From Primulina eburnea (taxonomy: Eukaryota; Streptophyta; Magnoliopsida; Lamiales; Gesneriaceae), in assembly GCF_022965805.1 (NCBI RefSeq), contig NC_133117.1:11246183-11310182 (forward strand): a stretch of 64,000 nucleotides of DNA, written 5' to 3'. The notes under the pieces are model-generated. The model saw only the letters and a list, made by a program, of their open reading frames with translations. It did not search any database and was not told the origin of the DNA. Positions within the stretch are counted from its first letter, which is position 1, and each line of letters starts with the position of its first letter. The position numbers and the translations under genes were made by a program. Below are positions 44,762-56,962 of the stretch, one piece after another.

Positions 44762-46428
44762 ATGGCAAACCAGATCCCAGCCCATATTTTGAATGCGATG
44801 GTCATCAATTTTAACTCGGTTCTATCGATTCAAGAAGCAGACGTTAAGAATGTATTTCTGAAGCTTGAGTCAGCAGGTCTCAGGATGTTCTTAGGACAAT
44901 CTTCTCAGAAGATATATCTCAAGGAGGTCAATGAATTCTATCGGAAGGAATTTATCACTGCTAATGACACTATCTCTGTGACTATCAATTATCAGTTGCT
45001 ACTCCTTTCTGAAGAAGCTTTCGGAGAAATCTTTTCTTTGGCAACTGATGGTTATGTCAAATTTTCTGAAGTAAAAACTCAGGACATTGAAGAAATGCAG
45101 TCTCGATTATCTACTGATGGACGGAAAATCAAGGTTTCCGATCCAAAGAAGGAACTGAAACCAGAAATTCAGTTGTTAGCTGATATCGTGGCAAAGGGAA
45201 TATTAGCAAAAGCCGGTTCTTATGCTGCTCTTACACTCGAAAAATTCCAGGTAATGACCATAATCATGGGTGAAAAGAAAGCAAATTGGAGATATATTCT
45301 TTTTAACATCTTGAAGAATATGCTCAAGTCATCCAAACAGTCATGTGGCTTTGCCATTCAAATCAGTTATCTGTTAAAACTGAAGGGTTTAATAGCTGAA
45401 AATACTGAAACATCATCAAAATTCAAGGTATTTACTGCCAAAAACACCTTGCAATCAAAAACCAAACTAGAAGTTGGGCCATCACCAGTCAAGAAGGCCA
45501 AAACAGCAAAAAGGAATATCACCTGATGATTCAGTTACCAAAGCAAAGACACCAGCTAAGGTAAGAGCTCCCTTGACTCTTGTAAATCACCCTACCATCT
45601 TGCCTAGAGCCAGATCTAAAGGTATAATATTAAGGGAACCAGTGCCATCTACACACTCTGGAATGGATCTTCCTCACACTCTCTCAACTGACAAAGGAAA
45701 AGGCAAGCTGGTTGAAGAACCCCGGCCATCCAATGTCATTCAAACACACATTGACCTAGTTTGGGAACAGGTCAATGCATTTGCCACATCACAATCAAAA
45801 TCTTTTGATTGTTGGAAAAGCTTCAGAACAGAAATCTTTGCCAAAGAACTGAATCATAAATCTCAACTGAAAAAGTTCATCAAGCTAGAAGCGATTGTGA
45901 TTAAAGTAGTCAAAGCTGCTACAATTCCACAGGCATTAGAAAGGCAGAAATATTTCTTTGATCAGATTCGCGTCAGAAAGCTAGCAAGAATGGTAGCAAA
46001 ACTGAAGTCCAACTACAATCCCTCAAGTCCAACTGCATACAATGATAGAGCTGTGTTCACTCAACTGGACACAGATCTTAGTAGTCTGCAGAGGGAAATC
46101 AGATTTTGGGAAGAAGATCAGGAACTAGTTCTTCATGACAATCCACTCAACTCAAATACTGAAAAAGATTTATCCTCCTCTCCACAAAAAGAACCATCTC
46201 CACAACAGGCAACTGAAAAGCCAGTTCAGGGAATACCTCAATCCTCTCATACAGAACATCAGCTATATTCTGAAGCAGAATTATCCTTGGCAAACATTGA
46301 TGAAATCATTCAAGCTATTGCCTTGGAAGCTCAGCTAGGGGAAATACAGTACGACTCAGTTACCCATTCAGCTGAACAACCAGAGCAAGACATTAAGATA
46401 TCATCTGAAGCACCAGATGAGTCACTTA
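44762..46428 (+). pseudogene. SIRE-3 env-position ORF, part 1, frameshifted
   Basis: ATG at 44762 (MANQIPAHILNAMVINF). Residues 1-235 form a helical domain (VKNVFLKLESAGLRMFLG, KELKPEIQLLADIVAKG, ALTLEKFQVMTIIMG), spaced like the putative plant transposon protein domain. A frame change near 45480-45526 then leads to a Lys/Pro/Ser-rich linker that is about 100 residues shorter than in SIRE-2. A further helical stretch carries THIDLVWEQVNAF and FDCWKSFRTEIFAKEL. Tekay-2 interrupts it at 46428. The reading frame after Tekay-2 (55892 on) is the same one. No signal peptide or membrane segment, so env is a positional label only. Confidence 0.72.
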
Positions 46429-48249
46429 TGTGGGGACCCGAGCTCTAACTCAATTCTTTTGGGATTTATTGGATCTTTGCTCGAAAATGTGGGTCAAAAT
46501 TTTGCTTTTAACATTAACTCAAATGTATAATTAAAGCATAACATGTCTTTATAATAAAGAAAACAACAACATGTACATACCAGTCTGTTTAGTACAATTA
46601 TACACTAGTGTTCAAATCCCAACTACAAACATAAGTAGTAACAGTCTAATAGGAAAAACACTAGAAATCTTCAACGCCCGAGATCTCCACGCTATCATCA
46701 ATCTCTCATCTAGCTCGAGACCCAGATCCTGCCCCACCTGTTGCCATGCACACATACAGACACGACAACAGCCGGATAACTCCGGTGAGAACATATCCCA
46801 GTATAAAACATGGATGCATGCATTGTAATAATCATGTACAAAAGCATAACACATATCAAGTAACATGAATGCAATTCTAAACATATAGAAGAATACAAAT
46901 CTGTATTCAACATTTAAATCTTGACTCGACTTATTTCTAATCTAGGGATCCCGGTGTGAATAAGACGGTCTGTCACCCTACCCAACCACTCTGGGCGACG
47001 GTACGTCTTATTCCTAGACTTTGGTCAACTCTGTATCGAGGGTCTACACATAGAGTAAATCTACTACTATGCGTCGATACACCGAAACGTCTAGTTTTGG
47101 CCAATCTGCCAATATCTCCTATCTCAGAACTCGAATATAAATCAATAAACAATACATTACATAATCAAATGTAATAACAATCTAGTATGTGATTTAGGGA
47201 AACTCGTATCAAATCTGAATCGAGTTGTGCAATCCCGTGACCACATGAATTATACCTTTCGTCGCACAATGTCTATCGAGATCTTGAAATCGGAATGTCA
47301 AGTCTGACAATAATAACTCTGAAAGGCAATGTAGACATACATTCTATCAATATACAACTCAAGCAACTCATATACAAATCAATACTCGGTTTTGATATAA
47401 CTTGACGGCATAACGGCGTAGTCTCGCGATACCGCTAACTCAAACAATAATAATCTCTCATCAAAACCCAATGTAACATGCTCAATTCTTCCCAACAAAT
47501 TCAATATACATGCTGGAATTTCGAAATAACCACGTACGGTATCCGAAAATCAAACCGGTAACGAATATATCAAACTCAACATGTCAAGAACACATCTTTT
47601 CAACAAAATCATAATTTCTCCAACACATATATTTCGAAACATGCTGGAAATGAACAATACTTACATCCTTTGCTAGTTCTTGTTGCAAGGATCACAAATC
47701 CGGGCTCGGAATTAAAATCAGATGAACAAATCTTGCACAATCTCAAATCTAAAATGCAAAAGCTTGAAGGAACAAGGCTTGCTCTCGGTTCTCTCTCTCA
47801 GTCTGAATAAGAATGAAGACTCAGCAGCTTTATGTATATATATATACATGCCATGTGTCAACATTAAAATCAAAGGTGGCACTTCGAATGCAGCACTGCG
47901 GGTGCGGTCACTCCAGCACCGCGGGTGCGCTCATGTTTCGGCAGACCTTTTATTTTTCAAAATCACAGACCGCGGGTGCGGTACACTAACAGCGCGGGTG
48001 CGCTGTGCTCACGGCGAATTAATCTAAAATGGCAGCACCTATACCGCGGGTGCGGTCCTTGCATGACCGCGGGTGCGGTCTTGCTTCGCACAAATCTACC
48101 AACTTTCTGTCTAAACATCGCGGGTGCGGTGCCTCCTAACACCGCGGGTGCGGTGTGGCTTCGGCCCTGCTGCTCAAAATCCCATCATTCATGCATTCTT
48201 ATCTCTACAAGTCTAACATCAATGATTCTGATAATTCTCGAGCCTTACA
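46429..48249 (-). repeat. Tekay-2 3' LTR
   Basis: 1,821 bp, TGTAAGGCTCGAG... to ...GGGTCCCCACA on the minus strand. The palindrome array is at 47895-48154. Confidence 0.93.
47895..48154 (-). repeat. Array of ACCGCACCCGCGGT motifs in the Tekay-2 3' LTR
   Basis: Eight copies (minus strand) start on the plus strand at 47895, 47918, 47969, 47991, 48043, 48066, 48117 and 48141. Same motif, same orientation relative to the element, and the same place in the LTR (about 95-355 bp from its 5' end) as in Tekay-1. The second LTR carries the same set at about 55532-55790. Confidence 0.9.
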
Positions 48250-48285
48250 TTTCTCCCCCTCTTAGACAAAAGTTCGTCCTCGAAC
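48250..48285 (-). other. Tekay-2 polypurine tract and GTTCGAGGACGAAC motif
   Basis: AAGAGGGGGAGAAA on the minus strand abuts the 3' LTR at 48250. The 14-base motif lies at 48272-48285, 22 nt away. Confidence 0.85.
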
Positions 48286-48352
48286 TCGTACGCAAGTAAT
48301 CATGCAAGTATACCCCAAAACAGTATAATCAAAATTGAAAGGAAGACTCACA

Positions 48353-51300
48353 TCATATGAATAGCTCGGGATATCTCTGTTTCATATCAGACTCTGTCTC
48401 CCAAGTTGCTTCCTCGATGCCATGACGACTCCACTGAACCTTCACAAGCGGAATGGTCTTGGTTCTAAGCTGTTTCTCCTTCCGATCAAGAATCTGTATC
48501 GGTCTTTCAACATAGCTCAGAGTCTGATCCAGCTCGGCTTCGTCAGGCTGAATGACATGAGAATCATCTGGCATATATCTGCGTAACATCGATACATGAA
48601 AAACGTCATGTATACCGGACAGTGAAGGAGGAAGAGCAAGTCTGTAAGCTCGATCGCCAATCTTCTCAAGAATTTCATACGGACCGACGTATCTAGGAGA
48701 CAACTTCCCTTTCTTGCCAAATCTGACAACGCTTCTGAAAGGTGAAATCTTCAAAAATACTCTGTCTCCCTGTTCAAATATCAACGGTCTGCGTCTGATA
48801 TTGGCGTATTTCGCCTGCCTATCCTGTGCCGTCTTCATTCGTTTCTGAATGATCTTCACTTTTTCGGTCATCTCACGAATCATATCAGGCCCCAACTCTG
48901 GTACCTCAGAAATATCATCCCAGTACAAAGGAGATCTGCACTTCTTTCCGTATAAAGCTTCGAACGGTGCCATTTCTAAGCTAGTCTGATAGCTGTTGTT
49001 GTATGAAAACTCACACAACGGCAATGAATCTTGCCAACTAGTACCAAAGTCTAGTACTACAGCTCTCAGCATGTCCTCTAAAGTCTGGATAGTCCGCTCT
49101 GACTGTCCATCCGTCTGAGGACGATAAGCAGTGCTCAGGTGTAAATTCGTACATAGAGCATGCTGCAAGCTGTGCCAGAAATGAGAAGTGAATCGTGGAT
49201 CACGATCTGATACGATCGACTTCGGCACACCGTGCAATCTGACGACTTCTCTGACATATAACTCTGCCATCTGCTCGTGTCGATAGGTCATTCTGTACGG
49301 AATAAAACACGCTGATTTGGTCAGTCTGTCTATCACAACCCAAATCGCGTCACAGCCCCGCAAAGATCGAGGTAACTTCGTCACGAAATCCATGGAATGT
49401 GGTCCCATTTCCATTCAGGAATAGACAAACTCTGAAGTAAACCTCCGGGCTTCTTTCCTTCTGCCTTCACCTGCTGGCAATTCAGGCATTTAGACACAAA
49501 TTCTGCAATATCGGTCTTCATTTGCTTCCACCAGAATTGCGTCTTCAAATCATTGTACATCTTCCTGCCACCAGGATGAATGCTGAACCGACTACAGTGT
49601 GCCTCTGACATGATCTGTCGTCTCAAATCTGAAACCTCTGGCACTACTAGACGGTTATTCACATACAGAACAGAATCTCTAACCTGATACTCTGATATAT
49701 GACCAGCTCTGACCATATCAATCGATTTCTGAATACTCGGATCAGTTTTCTGCGCTTCTTTGATCCTCAGAATCAAATCTGGCTCAATCTGAATTGCAGA
49801 AAGTCGCAACGGTCTACTATCTGTATCAAATGTCAACCCAGACAAGCAACAATCCTCTACTAAATTCGATACACCTACTGTCGACAAGGAAAGAGCACAT
49901 ACCTTTCGACTCAAAGCGTCTGCCGCTGCATTTGACTTCCCGGGATGATACTTGATCTTGCAATCAAAGTCTTTCAGTAGATCAAGCCATCTGCGCTGTC
50001 GCATATTCAACTCTGACTGAGAGAATAGGTACTTCAGGCTCTTATGATCTGAATAAATTTCAAATTTCTCTCCATACAGATAATGGCGCCAGATCTTAAG
50101 TGCAAAAACAATCGCCGCCAATTCAAGATCATGAATCGGATAACGAGTCTCGTGCGGCTTCAGCTGTATAGAGGCGTACGCTATCACGTGCCCTCGCTGT
50201 ATAAGAACACATCCCAATCCTCTGTGAGATGCGTCACAATATACAACAAACTCACCTGTACCTGAAGGAATCGTCAAGACAGGCGCACTAGTCAGCCTCT
50301 TCTTCAGCTCTACAAAACTAGCTTCACAATCTTCGGACCACACAAATGGCATATTTTTCTGTGTCAACTGGGTGATAGGCTTCGCTATACTGGAGAAATC
50401 TCGGATAAAACGACGATAATACCCGGCTAGACCCATGAAACTGCGTATCTCAGGCACAGAAGTCGGTCTCGGCCAACTGATCACAGCCTCAACTTTACTC
50501 GGATCTACCGCAATACCCTCTCCAGATATAATATGCCCCAAAAAGACAACCTGTTTCAGCCAGAATTCGCACTTGGACAATTTAGCATACAACTGCTCAT
50601 TTCTCAAAGTCTTCAATACAATTCTCAGATGACCTGCATGCTCAGTCAGACTCTTCGAATACACCAAAATATCATCAATGAACACAATTACAAAATCATC
50701 TAAATATCTCTGAAAAATGCGGTTCATCAAACTCATAAACACCGCAGGTGCATTCGTTAAACCAAAAGGCATAACGATAAACTCGTAGTGCCCATACCTG
50801 GTCCGGAATGCAGTCTTCGGAATATCAACGTCTCTAACTCTGAGCTGATGATACCCTGATCTCAAATCAATCTTCGAGTATACCGAAGATCCCTGTAACT
50901 GATCAAACAAATCGTCGATGCGCGGCAAAGGATACTTGTTCTTCACTGTTGCCTTGTTCAACTGTCTGTAATCAATACACAATCGCATCGAACCATCTTT
51001 CTTTCTAACGAAAAGCACCGGAGCACCCCAAGGAGATACACTGAGTCTGATATATCCCTTGGACAAAAGATCTTCCAACTGTGCTTTCAATTCTTTCAGT
51101 TCTATCGGTGCCATCCTATACGGAGCTCTCGAGATAGGAACAGAACCAGGCATAAGATCTATGCTAAAATCAACCTCTCGAACCGGAGGCAACCCTGGAA
51201 TCTCATCTGGGAATACATCTGCAAACTCGCAAACCACTGGCAGATCTGTCAATGCTGGGCTCGACTTCAGTAGATCTACTGAATATACGAGGAAGCCCTC

Positions 51301-53804
51301 TGCTCCTCTCTGAAGCAATCTACTCATAGTCAGAGCAGATACTAAGGGAATCCGAGATCTGGAACCCTTGCCGTAGAATTTCCACTCATTTGTCATTTCG
51401 GGTCTGAATCTGACAATCTTGTGGAAACAATCTACAGTGGCCCTGTACTTGGTCAACATGTCTATACCAACTATACAATCAAAATCAGCTAAACCAAGTA
51501 CTACACAATCAAGATCGATCTCATGCCCCTCAAACTGAAGCATACAGTGTCTAACAGTAGTCACAGATATCAAACCACTTCCCAATGGAGAAGTTATAGA
51601 CACTACCGTCGACAACGACTCAACAGGCAATGAATGTCTCAATGCAAAATGTTCAGAGATAAATGTATGTGATGCACCTGTGTCTATCAACACATATGCA
51701 GGATAACCGCAAAGAAAACAGCTACCTGCAATGACGTCATCTGGTGCCTCCTGCGCCTGCTCCTCTGTCAGCGCAAACACCCTAGCCTGCTGTCGGGGAG
51801 GTTGACTCACTGTCTGACTACCTCCTGGTCTCTGCTGGGTCTGTGTGGATGGTGGCTGAAAGGAGTGTACAGAGGACGCCTGTCTCTCCATCTGTGCCAC
51901 TGGTGCTGATGACCCGGTACTCTGGAATCGTTGTGCACCTCTCTGGGGACAAACTCTGGCGAAATGTCCCTGTTGCCTACAGATGTTGCAACGTCCCATA
52001 ACTCCTTGACACTGCTCCGTGGCATGTCGCCCTCCGCACGAACTGCAATACACGCCACTGTAATCTAAACCCTGACCTCTCTGTCGAGATCCACTCGAAC
52101 TCGATGAACTACTCCCAGATTTCTTAAACTGCTTGCCCTTCGCTTTCAAAAATTCCTTCTTGCCACTACTACTAGATCCACTATCGAAGCGAGGAGGAGG
52201 TGGTGGAAACTGAGTGGTAGGCTGTGGCTTAAAAATTGCTCCTCTCTGAAGCAATCTACTCATAGTCAGAGCAGATACTAAGGGAATCCGAGATCTGGAA
52301 CCCTTGCCGTAGAATTTCCACTCATTTGTCATTTCAGGTCTGAATCTGACAATCTTGTGGAAACAATCTACAGTGGCCCTGTACTTGGTCAACATGTCTA
52401 TACCAACTATACAATCAAAATCAGCTAAACCAAGTACTACACAATCAAGATCGATCTCATGCCCCTCAAACTGAAGCATACAGTGTCTAACAGTAGTCAC
52501 AGATATCAAACCACTTCCCAACGGAGAAGTTATAGACACTACCGTCGACAACGACTCAACAGGCAATGAATGTCTCAATGCAAAATGTTCAGAGATAAAT
52601 GTATGTGATGCACCTGTGTCTATCAACACATATGCAGGATAACCGCAAAGAAAACAGCTACCTGCAATGACGTCATCTGGTGCCTCCTGCGCCTGCTCCT
52701 CTGTCAGCGCAAACACCCTAGCCTGCTGTCGGGGAGGTTGACTCACTGTCTGACTACCTCCTGGTCTCTGCTGGGTCTGTGTGGATGGTGGCTGAAAGGA
52801 GTGTACAGAGGATGCATGTCTCTCCATCTGTGCCACTGGTGCTGATGACCCGGTACTCTGGAATCGTTGTGCACCTCTCTGGGGACAAACTCTGGCGAAA
52901 TGTCCCTGTTGCCTACAGATGTTGCAACGTCCCATAACTCCTTGACACTGCTCCGTGGCATGTCGCCCTCCGCACGAACTGCAATACACGCCACTGTAAT
53001 CTAAACCCTGACCTCTCTGTCGAGATCCACTCGAACTCGATGAACTACTCCCAGATTTCTTAAACTGCTTGCCCTTAGCTTTCAAAAATTCCTTCTTGCC
53101 ACTACTACTAGATCCACTATCAAAGCGAGGAGGAGGAGGTGGAAACTGAGTGGTAGGCTGTGGCTGTCTCTGCCCCTGAACACTGTAAGAAGCGCCTCGC
53201 TGCCTGATCAAGCCAGCCTCTTCTCCCTTAGCTCTGTTCAGTGCCTCTGAAAAAGTATTAGGCCGCCCCGTGTTCACCAAAGTAAAAACATCTGGGTTCA
53301 ACCCATTGATGAACTGATCGGCCACTGCCTCGTCGTTCCCTGCTACATGAGGTGCAACTCGTAGCAATGCAGAAAATTTAGCCACATACTCCTCGATGTT
53401 CCACTGTCCCTGCTTCAAATTCGCAAATTCAGCTCCTTTGTCTTTTCGGTAGGAACGGGGAAGAAGCGCTGATAAAACTCATCTTTGAAGACTTTCCATG
53501 TGATATCAATGCCTCGGTGCTCCAAGGCTCTCTTCGTAGTCAACCACCAGCTTTTTGCAACCTCTTGCAGCTGATGCCCTACCAATTTCACACATCGCTC
53601 ATCAGTATATGCCAAAGACTCAAACAACATCTCGATATCATCAAGCCAGCTCTCGCACTCTACTGCACTCTCTGTGCCCTTCAGGGTAGGCGGATGGAAA
53701 GACTGAAATCTCTTCAATAAGGTCTCCATCGGCGTAGCGGTAACATCCATCTGTGCACCGGATGTACTACCCTGCTCTGGCTGTGGTATCCGTCTAGGCG
53801 GCAT
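48353..53804 (-). pseudogene. Tekay-2 gag-pol polyprotein, two 1-nt deletions and a duplicated knuckle-protease block
   Basis: Starts at the ATG at 53804 ([16 protein letters not shown]). Gag is in frame until a lost T near 53445 (just after QRFFPV), then a 1345-codon block runs to 49381. It holds two copies of a CCHC-knuckle plus protease segment ([38 protein letters not shown]), one RT (FIDDILVYS), RNase H ([10 protein letters not shown]) and the integrase finger ([11 protein letters not shown]). A second lost T near 49398, where Tekay-1 reads CATTTCC, shifts the frame. The integrase core and chromodomain ([17 protein letters not shown]) follow, ending at 48353. Otherwise very close to Tekay-1. 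Confidence 0.92.
51301..53165 (-). repeat. 929-bp direct tandem duplication inside Tekay-2 gag-pol
   Basis: 51301-52229 and 52237-53165 are near-identical (about 7 differences), separated by a 7-nt filler, TAAAAAT. The period of 936 nt is 312 codons, so the frame is kept. The unit covers the Pro/Ser linker, both zinc knuckles and the protease. Confidence 0.92.
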
Positions 53805-54046
53805 AAATCTGATTATGAAACTGATCAGTACACAATCAATATCATCTGTCTCAGCCCTCCTCTGATCATAACCTCTGATCGAGAATCGGTTCTGATTCAG
53901 GCTTGACAAGTATATGCTGTAAATCAATTCAGATACGATACCACATATAATAGAGAAAGCAGTAAATCATGCTAGCATCTCAAAAGCAAGGAAGATGACT
54001 CGATCTACCCCGCTCATTCTATTCTATCTCAGTCTACAGAACCTAT

Positions 54047-54059
54047 GGCTCTGATACCA
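54047..54059 (-). other. Tekay-2 primer binding site (tRNA-iMet type)
   Basis: TGGTATCAGAGCC on the minus strand, five bases from the LTR at 54065. Confidence 0.92.
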
Positions 54060-54064
54060 CCTGT

Positions 54065-55886
54065 TGTGGGGACCCGGGCTCTAACTCAATTCTTTTGGGA
54101 TTTATTGGATCTTTGCTCGAAAATGTGGGTCAAAATTTTGCTTTTAACATTAACTCAAATGTATAATTAAAGCATAACATGTCTTTATAATAAAGAAAAC
54201 AACAACATGTACATACCAGTCTGTTTAGTACAATTATACACTAGTGTTCAAATCCCAACTACAAACATAAGTAGTAACAGTCTAATAGGAAAAACACTAG
54301 AAATCTTCAACGCCCGAGATCTCCACGCTATCATCAATCTCTCATCTAGCTCGAGACCCAGATCCTGCCCCACCTGTTGCCATGCACACATACAGACACG
54401 ACAACAGCCGGATAACTCCGGTGAGAACATATCCCAGTATAAAACATGGATGCATGCAATGTAATAATCATGTACAAAAGCATAACACATATCAAGTAAC
54501 ATGAATGCAATTCTAAACATATAGAAGAATACAAATCTGTATTCAACATTTAAATCTTGACTCGACTCATTTCTAATCTAGGGATCCCGGTGTGAATAAG
54601 ACGGTCTGTCACCTACCCAACCACTCGGGGCGATGGTACGTCTTATTCCTAGACTTCGGTCAACTCTGTATCGAGGGTCTACACATAGAGTAAATCTACT
54701 ACTATGCGTCGATACACCGAAACGTCTAGTTTTGGCCAATCTGCCAATATCTCCTATCTCAGGACTCGAATATAAATCAATAAACAATACATTATATAAT
54801 CAAATGTAATAACAATCTAGTATGTGATTTAGGGAAACTCGTATCAAATCTGAATCGAGTTGTGCAATCCCGTGACCACATGAATTATACCTTTCGTCGC
54901 ACAATGTCTATCGAGATCTTGAAATCGGAATGTCGAGTCTGACAATAATAACTCTGAAAGGCAATGTAGACATACATTTTATCAATATACAACTCAAGCA
55001 ACTCATATACAAATCAATACTCGGTTTTGATATAACTTGACGGCATAACGGCGTAGTCTCACGATACCGCTAACTCAAACAATAATAATCTCTCATCAAA
55101 ACCCAATGTAACATTCTCAATTCTTCCCAACAAATTCAATATACATACTGGAATTTCGAAATAACCACGTACGTTATCCGAAAATCAAACCGGTAACGAA
55201 TATATCAAACTCAACATGCCAAGAACACATCTTTTCAACAAAATCATAATTTCTCCAACACATATATTTCGAAACATGCTGGAAATGAACAATACTTACA
55301 CCCTTTGCTAGTTCTTGTTGCAAGGATCACAAATCCGGGCTCGGAATTAAAATCAGATGAACAAATCTTGCACAATCTCAAATCTAAAATGCAAAAGCTT
55401 GAAGGAACAAGGCTTGCTCTCGGTTCTCTCTCTCAGTCTGAATAAGAATGAAGACTCAGCAGCTTTATGTATATATATATATACATGCCATGTGTCAACA
55501 TTAAAATCAAAGGTGGCACTTCGCATGCAGCACCGCGGGTGCGGTCACTCCAGCACCGCGGGTGCGCTCATGTTTCGGCAGACCTTTTTTTTTTCAAAAT
55601 CACAGACCGCGGGTGCGGTACACTAACAGTGCGGGTGCGCTGTGCTCACGGCGAATTAATCTAAAATGGCAGCACCTAGACCGCGGGTGCGGTCCTTGCA
55701 TGACCGCGGGTGCGGTCTTGCTTCGCACAAATCTACCAACTTTCTGTCTAAACATCGCGGGTGCGGTGCCTCCTAACACCGCGGGTGCGGTGTGGCTTCG
55801 GCCCTGCTGCTCAAAATCCCATAATTCATGCATTCTTATCTCTACAAGTCTAACATCAATGATACTGATAATTCTCGAGCCTTACA
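54065..55886 (-). repeat. Tekay-2 5' LTR
   Basis: 1,822 bp. Differs from the 3' LTR by about 25 substitutions and a few 1-2 bp indels, including one extra TA in the TATATA run near 55475. Confidence 0.93.
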
Positions 55887-55891
55887 ACTTA

Positions 55892-56766
55892 TTGCTGAAA
55901 AATTTATATCAGGTCAAACTGAAGATCAAACTGAACTGCCAAACCAAACTTCAGAAAAAAAAATAACTGAATCGGAAAAAGCTCAAACTGAAGCACCAGT
56001 TCAGTCAGAAAGTTCTGCTGAACAAGTTATTCAAACTGATGAACAAGCAAAATCCTCAGAACAAGAAACTGCTGAACATGTAGAAGATCAGTTGCTCACT
56101 GAATCAAAGGAGCAAGAACAAAGTTCAGTTAACTCTCCACAGGAAGCTCCTATGGATGAACCATCCATATCCATCATTCAGCCAGATAGTCAAATCCTTG
56201 ATCAAAACCAACCATCATCATCTCAAATTCAAGAAAACATTCCAGCTCAGCCTATGGCTGGAACAATGGAAACTGATCAAGCATTAGTCCTTTTTGAACA
56301 ACCATCGAAGCATTCAGAAACGCCCAGCCAGCAACCTCCAATTCAATCCACAGAAATGGATGTTGTTCTTGAAGAAATTCAGAACATACAGTACAGTATG
56401 CAGCAGATGCTAGCTGAAATCAAGAAAAATCAATTCGAACAGCTGTCGCATACTGTCAAATTAGATTCTTTGATTGAATTTGACTCAGCAAAACTAAAAG
56501 CTCTTCAAGCCAACATGGACTCTCTTAGCAGAACTGTGCATGGAATAAAGAAGGGGCTAGTTAGCTCACTCTGTACAACTCAGGATGTAATCAGTCAGAG
56601 AGTTGAGCGACTGGAAACCACTGTTTCAAATCAAATAGCATTGCTACAGACCTCCCTCACAACTGTTGCCTCAAGTATCTCAGCAGATGTAAAACTTCTA
56701 TCCATTGACGTTCGAAAGTTATCAGACAAAATGGAGATGTTTGACAAAAAAGGGGAAGGACAGTAG
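55892..56766 (+). pseudogene. SIRE-3 env-position ORF, part 2, with coiled-coil C-terminus
   Basis: Continues part 1 in the same frame once Tekay-2 is discounted. First a Glu/Gln/Ser-rich, probably disordered stretch, then from about 56350 a regular heptad pattern (VLEEIQNIQYSMQQMLAEI; RVERLETTVSNQIALLQTSL; ADVKLLSIDVRKLSDKM) to the stop at 56766. This predicts a long coiled coil. With part 1 the gene would span about 2.54 kb. A C-terminal coiled coil also occurs in the env-like protein of soybean SIRE1 (family knowledge). No homologue with known function recognised. Confidence 0.75.
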
Positions 56767-56790
56767 TTGAAGAAGAATTAATCAGATTAG

Positions 56791-56874
56791 TTATATTCTC
56801 AGATTTTATGTTATCTACAAGGAATCCAGATATTATATTCTCAGATTTTATGTTATCTACAAGGAACCCAGTTA
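56791..56874 (+). repeat. 42-bp tandem duplication in the SIRE-3 3' region
   Basis: Two copies of a 42-bp unit starting TTATATTCTCAG at 56791 and 56833, in the untranslated stretch before the polypurine tract. Confidence 0.8.
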
Positions 56875-56950
56875 ATTTATGATTCAGTTGCGTAATCTAC
56901 AAAGAGCTCAGATATTCGATCTTAAATCACTTGGTTTTGTCAAACACCAT

Positions 56951-56962
56951 AAAGGGGGAAAT
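56951..56962 (+). other. SIRE-3 polypurine tract
   Basis: AAAGGGGGAAAT directly before the 3' LTR. Confidence 0.9.

Larger units (their letters stand above)
46429..55886 (-). mobile_element. Tekay-2: Ty3/gypsy chromovirus (Tekay/Del lineage) with internal duplication
   Basis: Bounded by ACTTA duplications (46424-46428 and 55887-55891). LTRs are 46429-48249 and 54065-55886 (about 98.6% identical by eye). The gag-pol is close to that of Tekay-1 but carries a 929-bp duplication and two single-base deletions. Inserted in the env-position ORF of SIRE-3 in opposite orientation. Confidence 0.93.

Noticed and set aside
46571..46913. Open frames of 67-90 codons shared by both Tekay-2 LTRs (also 54207-54549)
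   Set aside because: Repeated only because the LTRs are copies of each other; no coding pattern, and they overlap on both strands.
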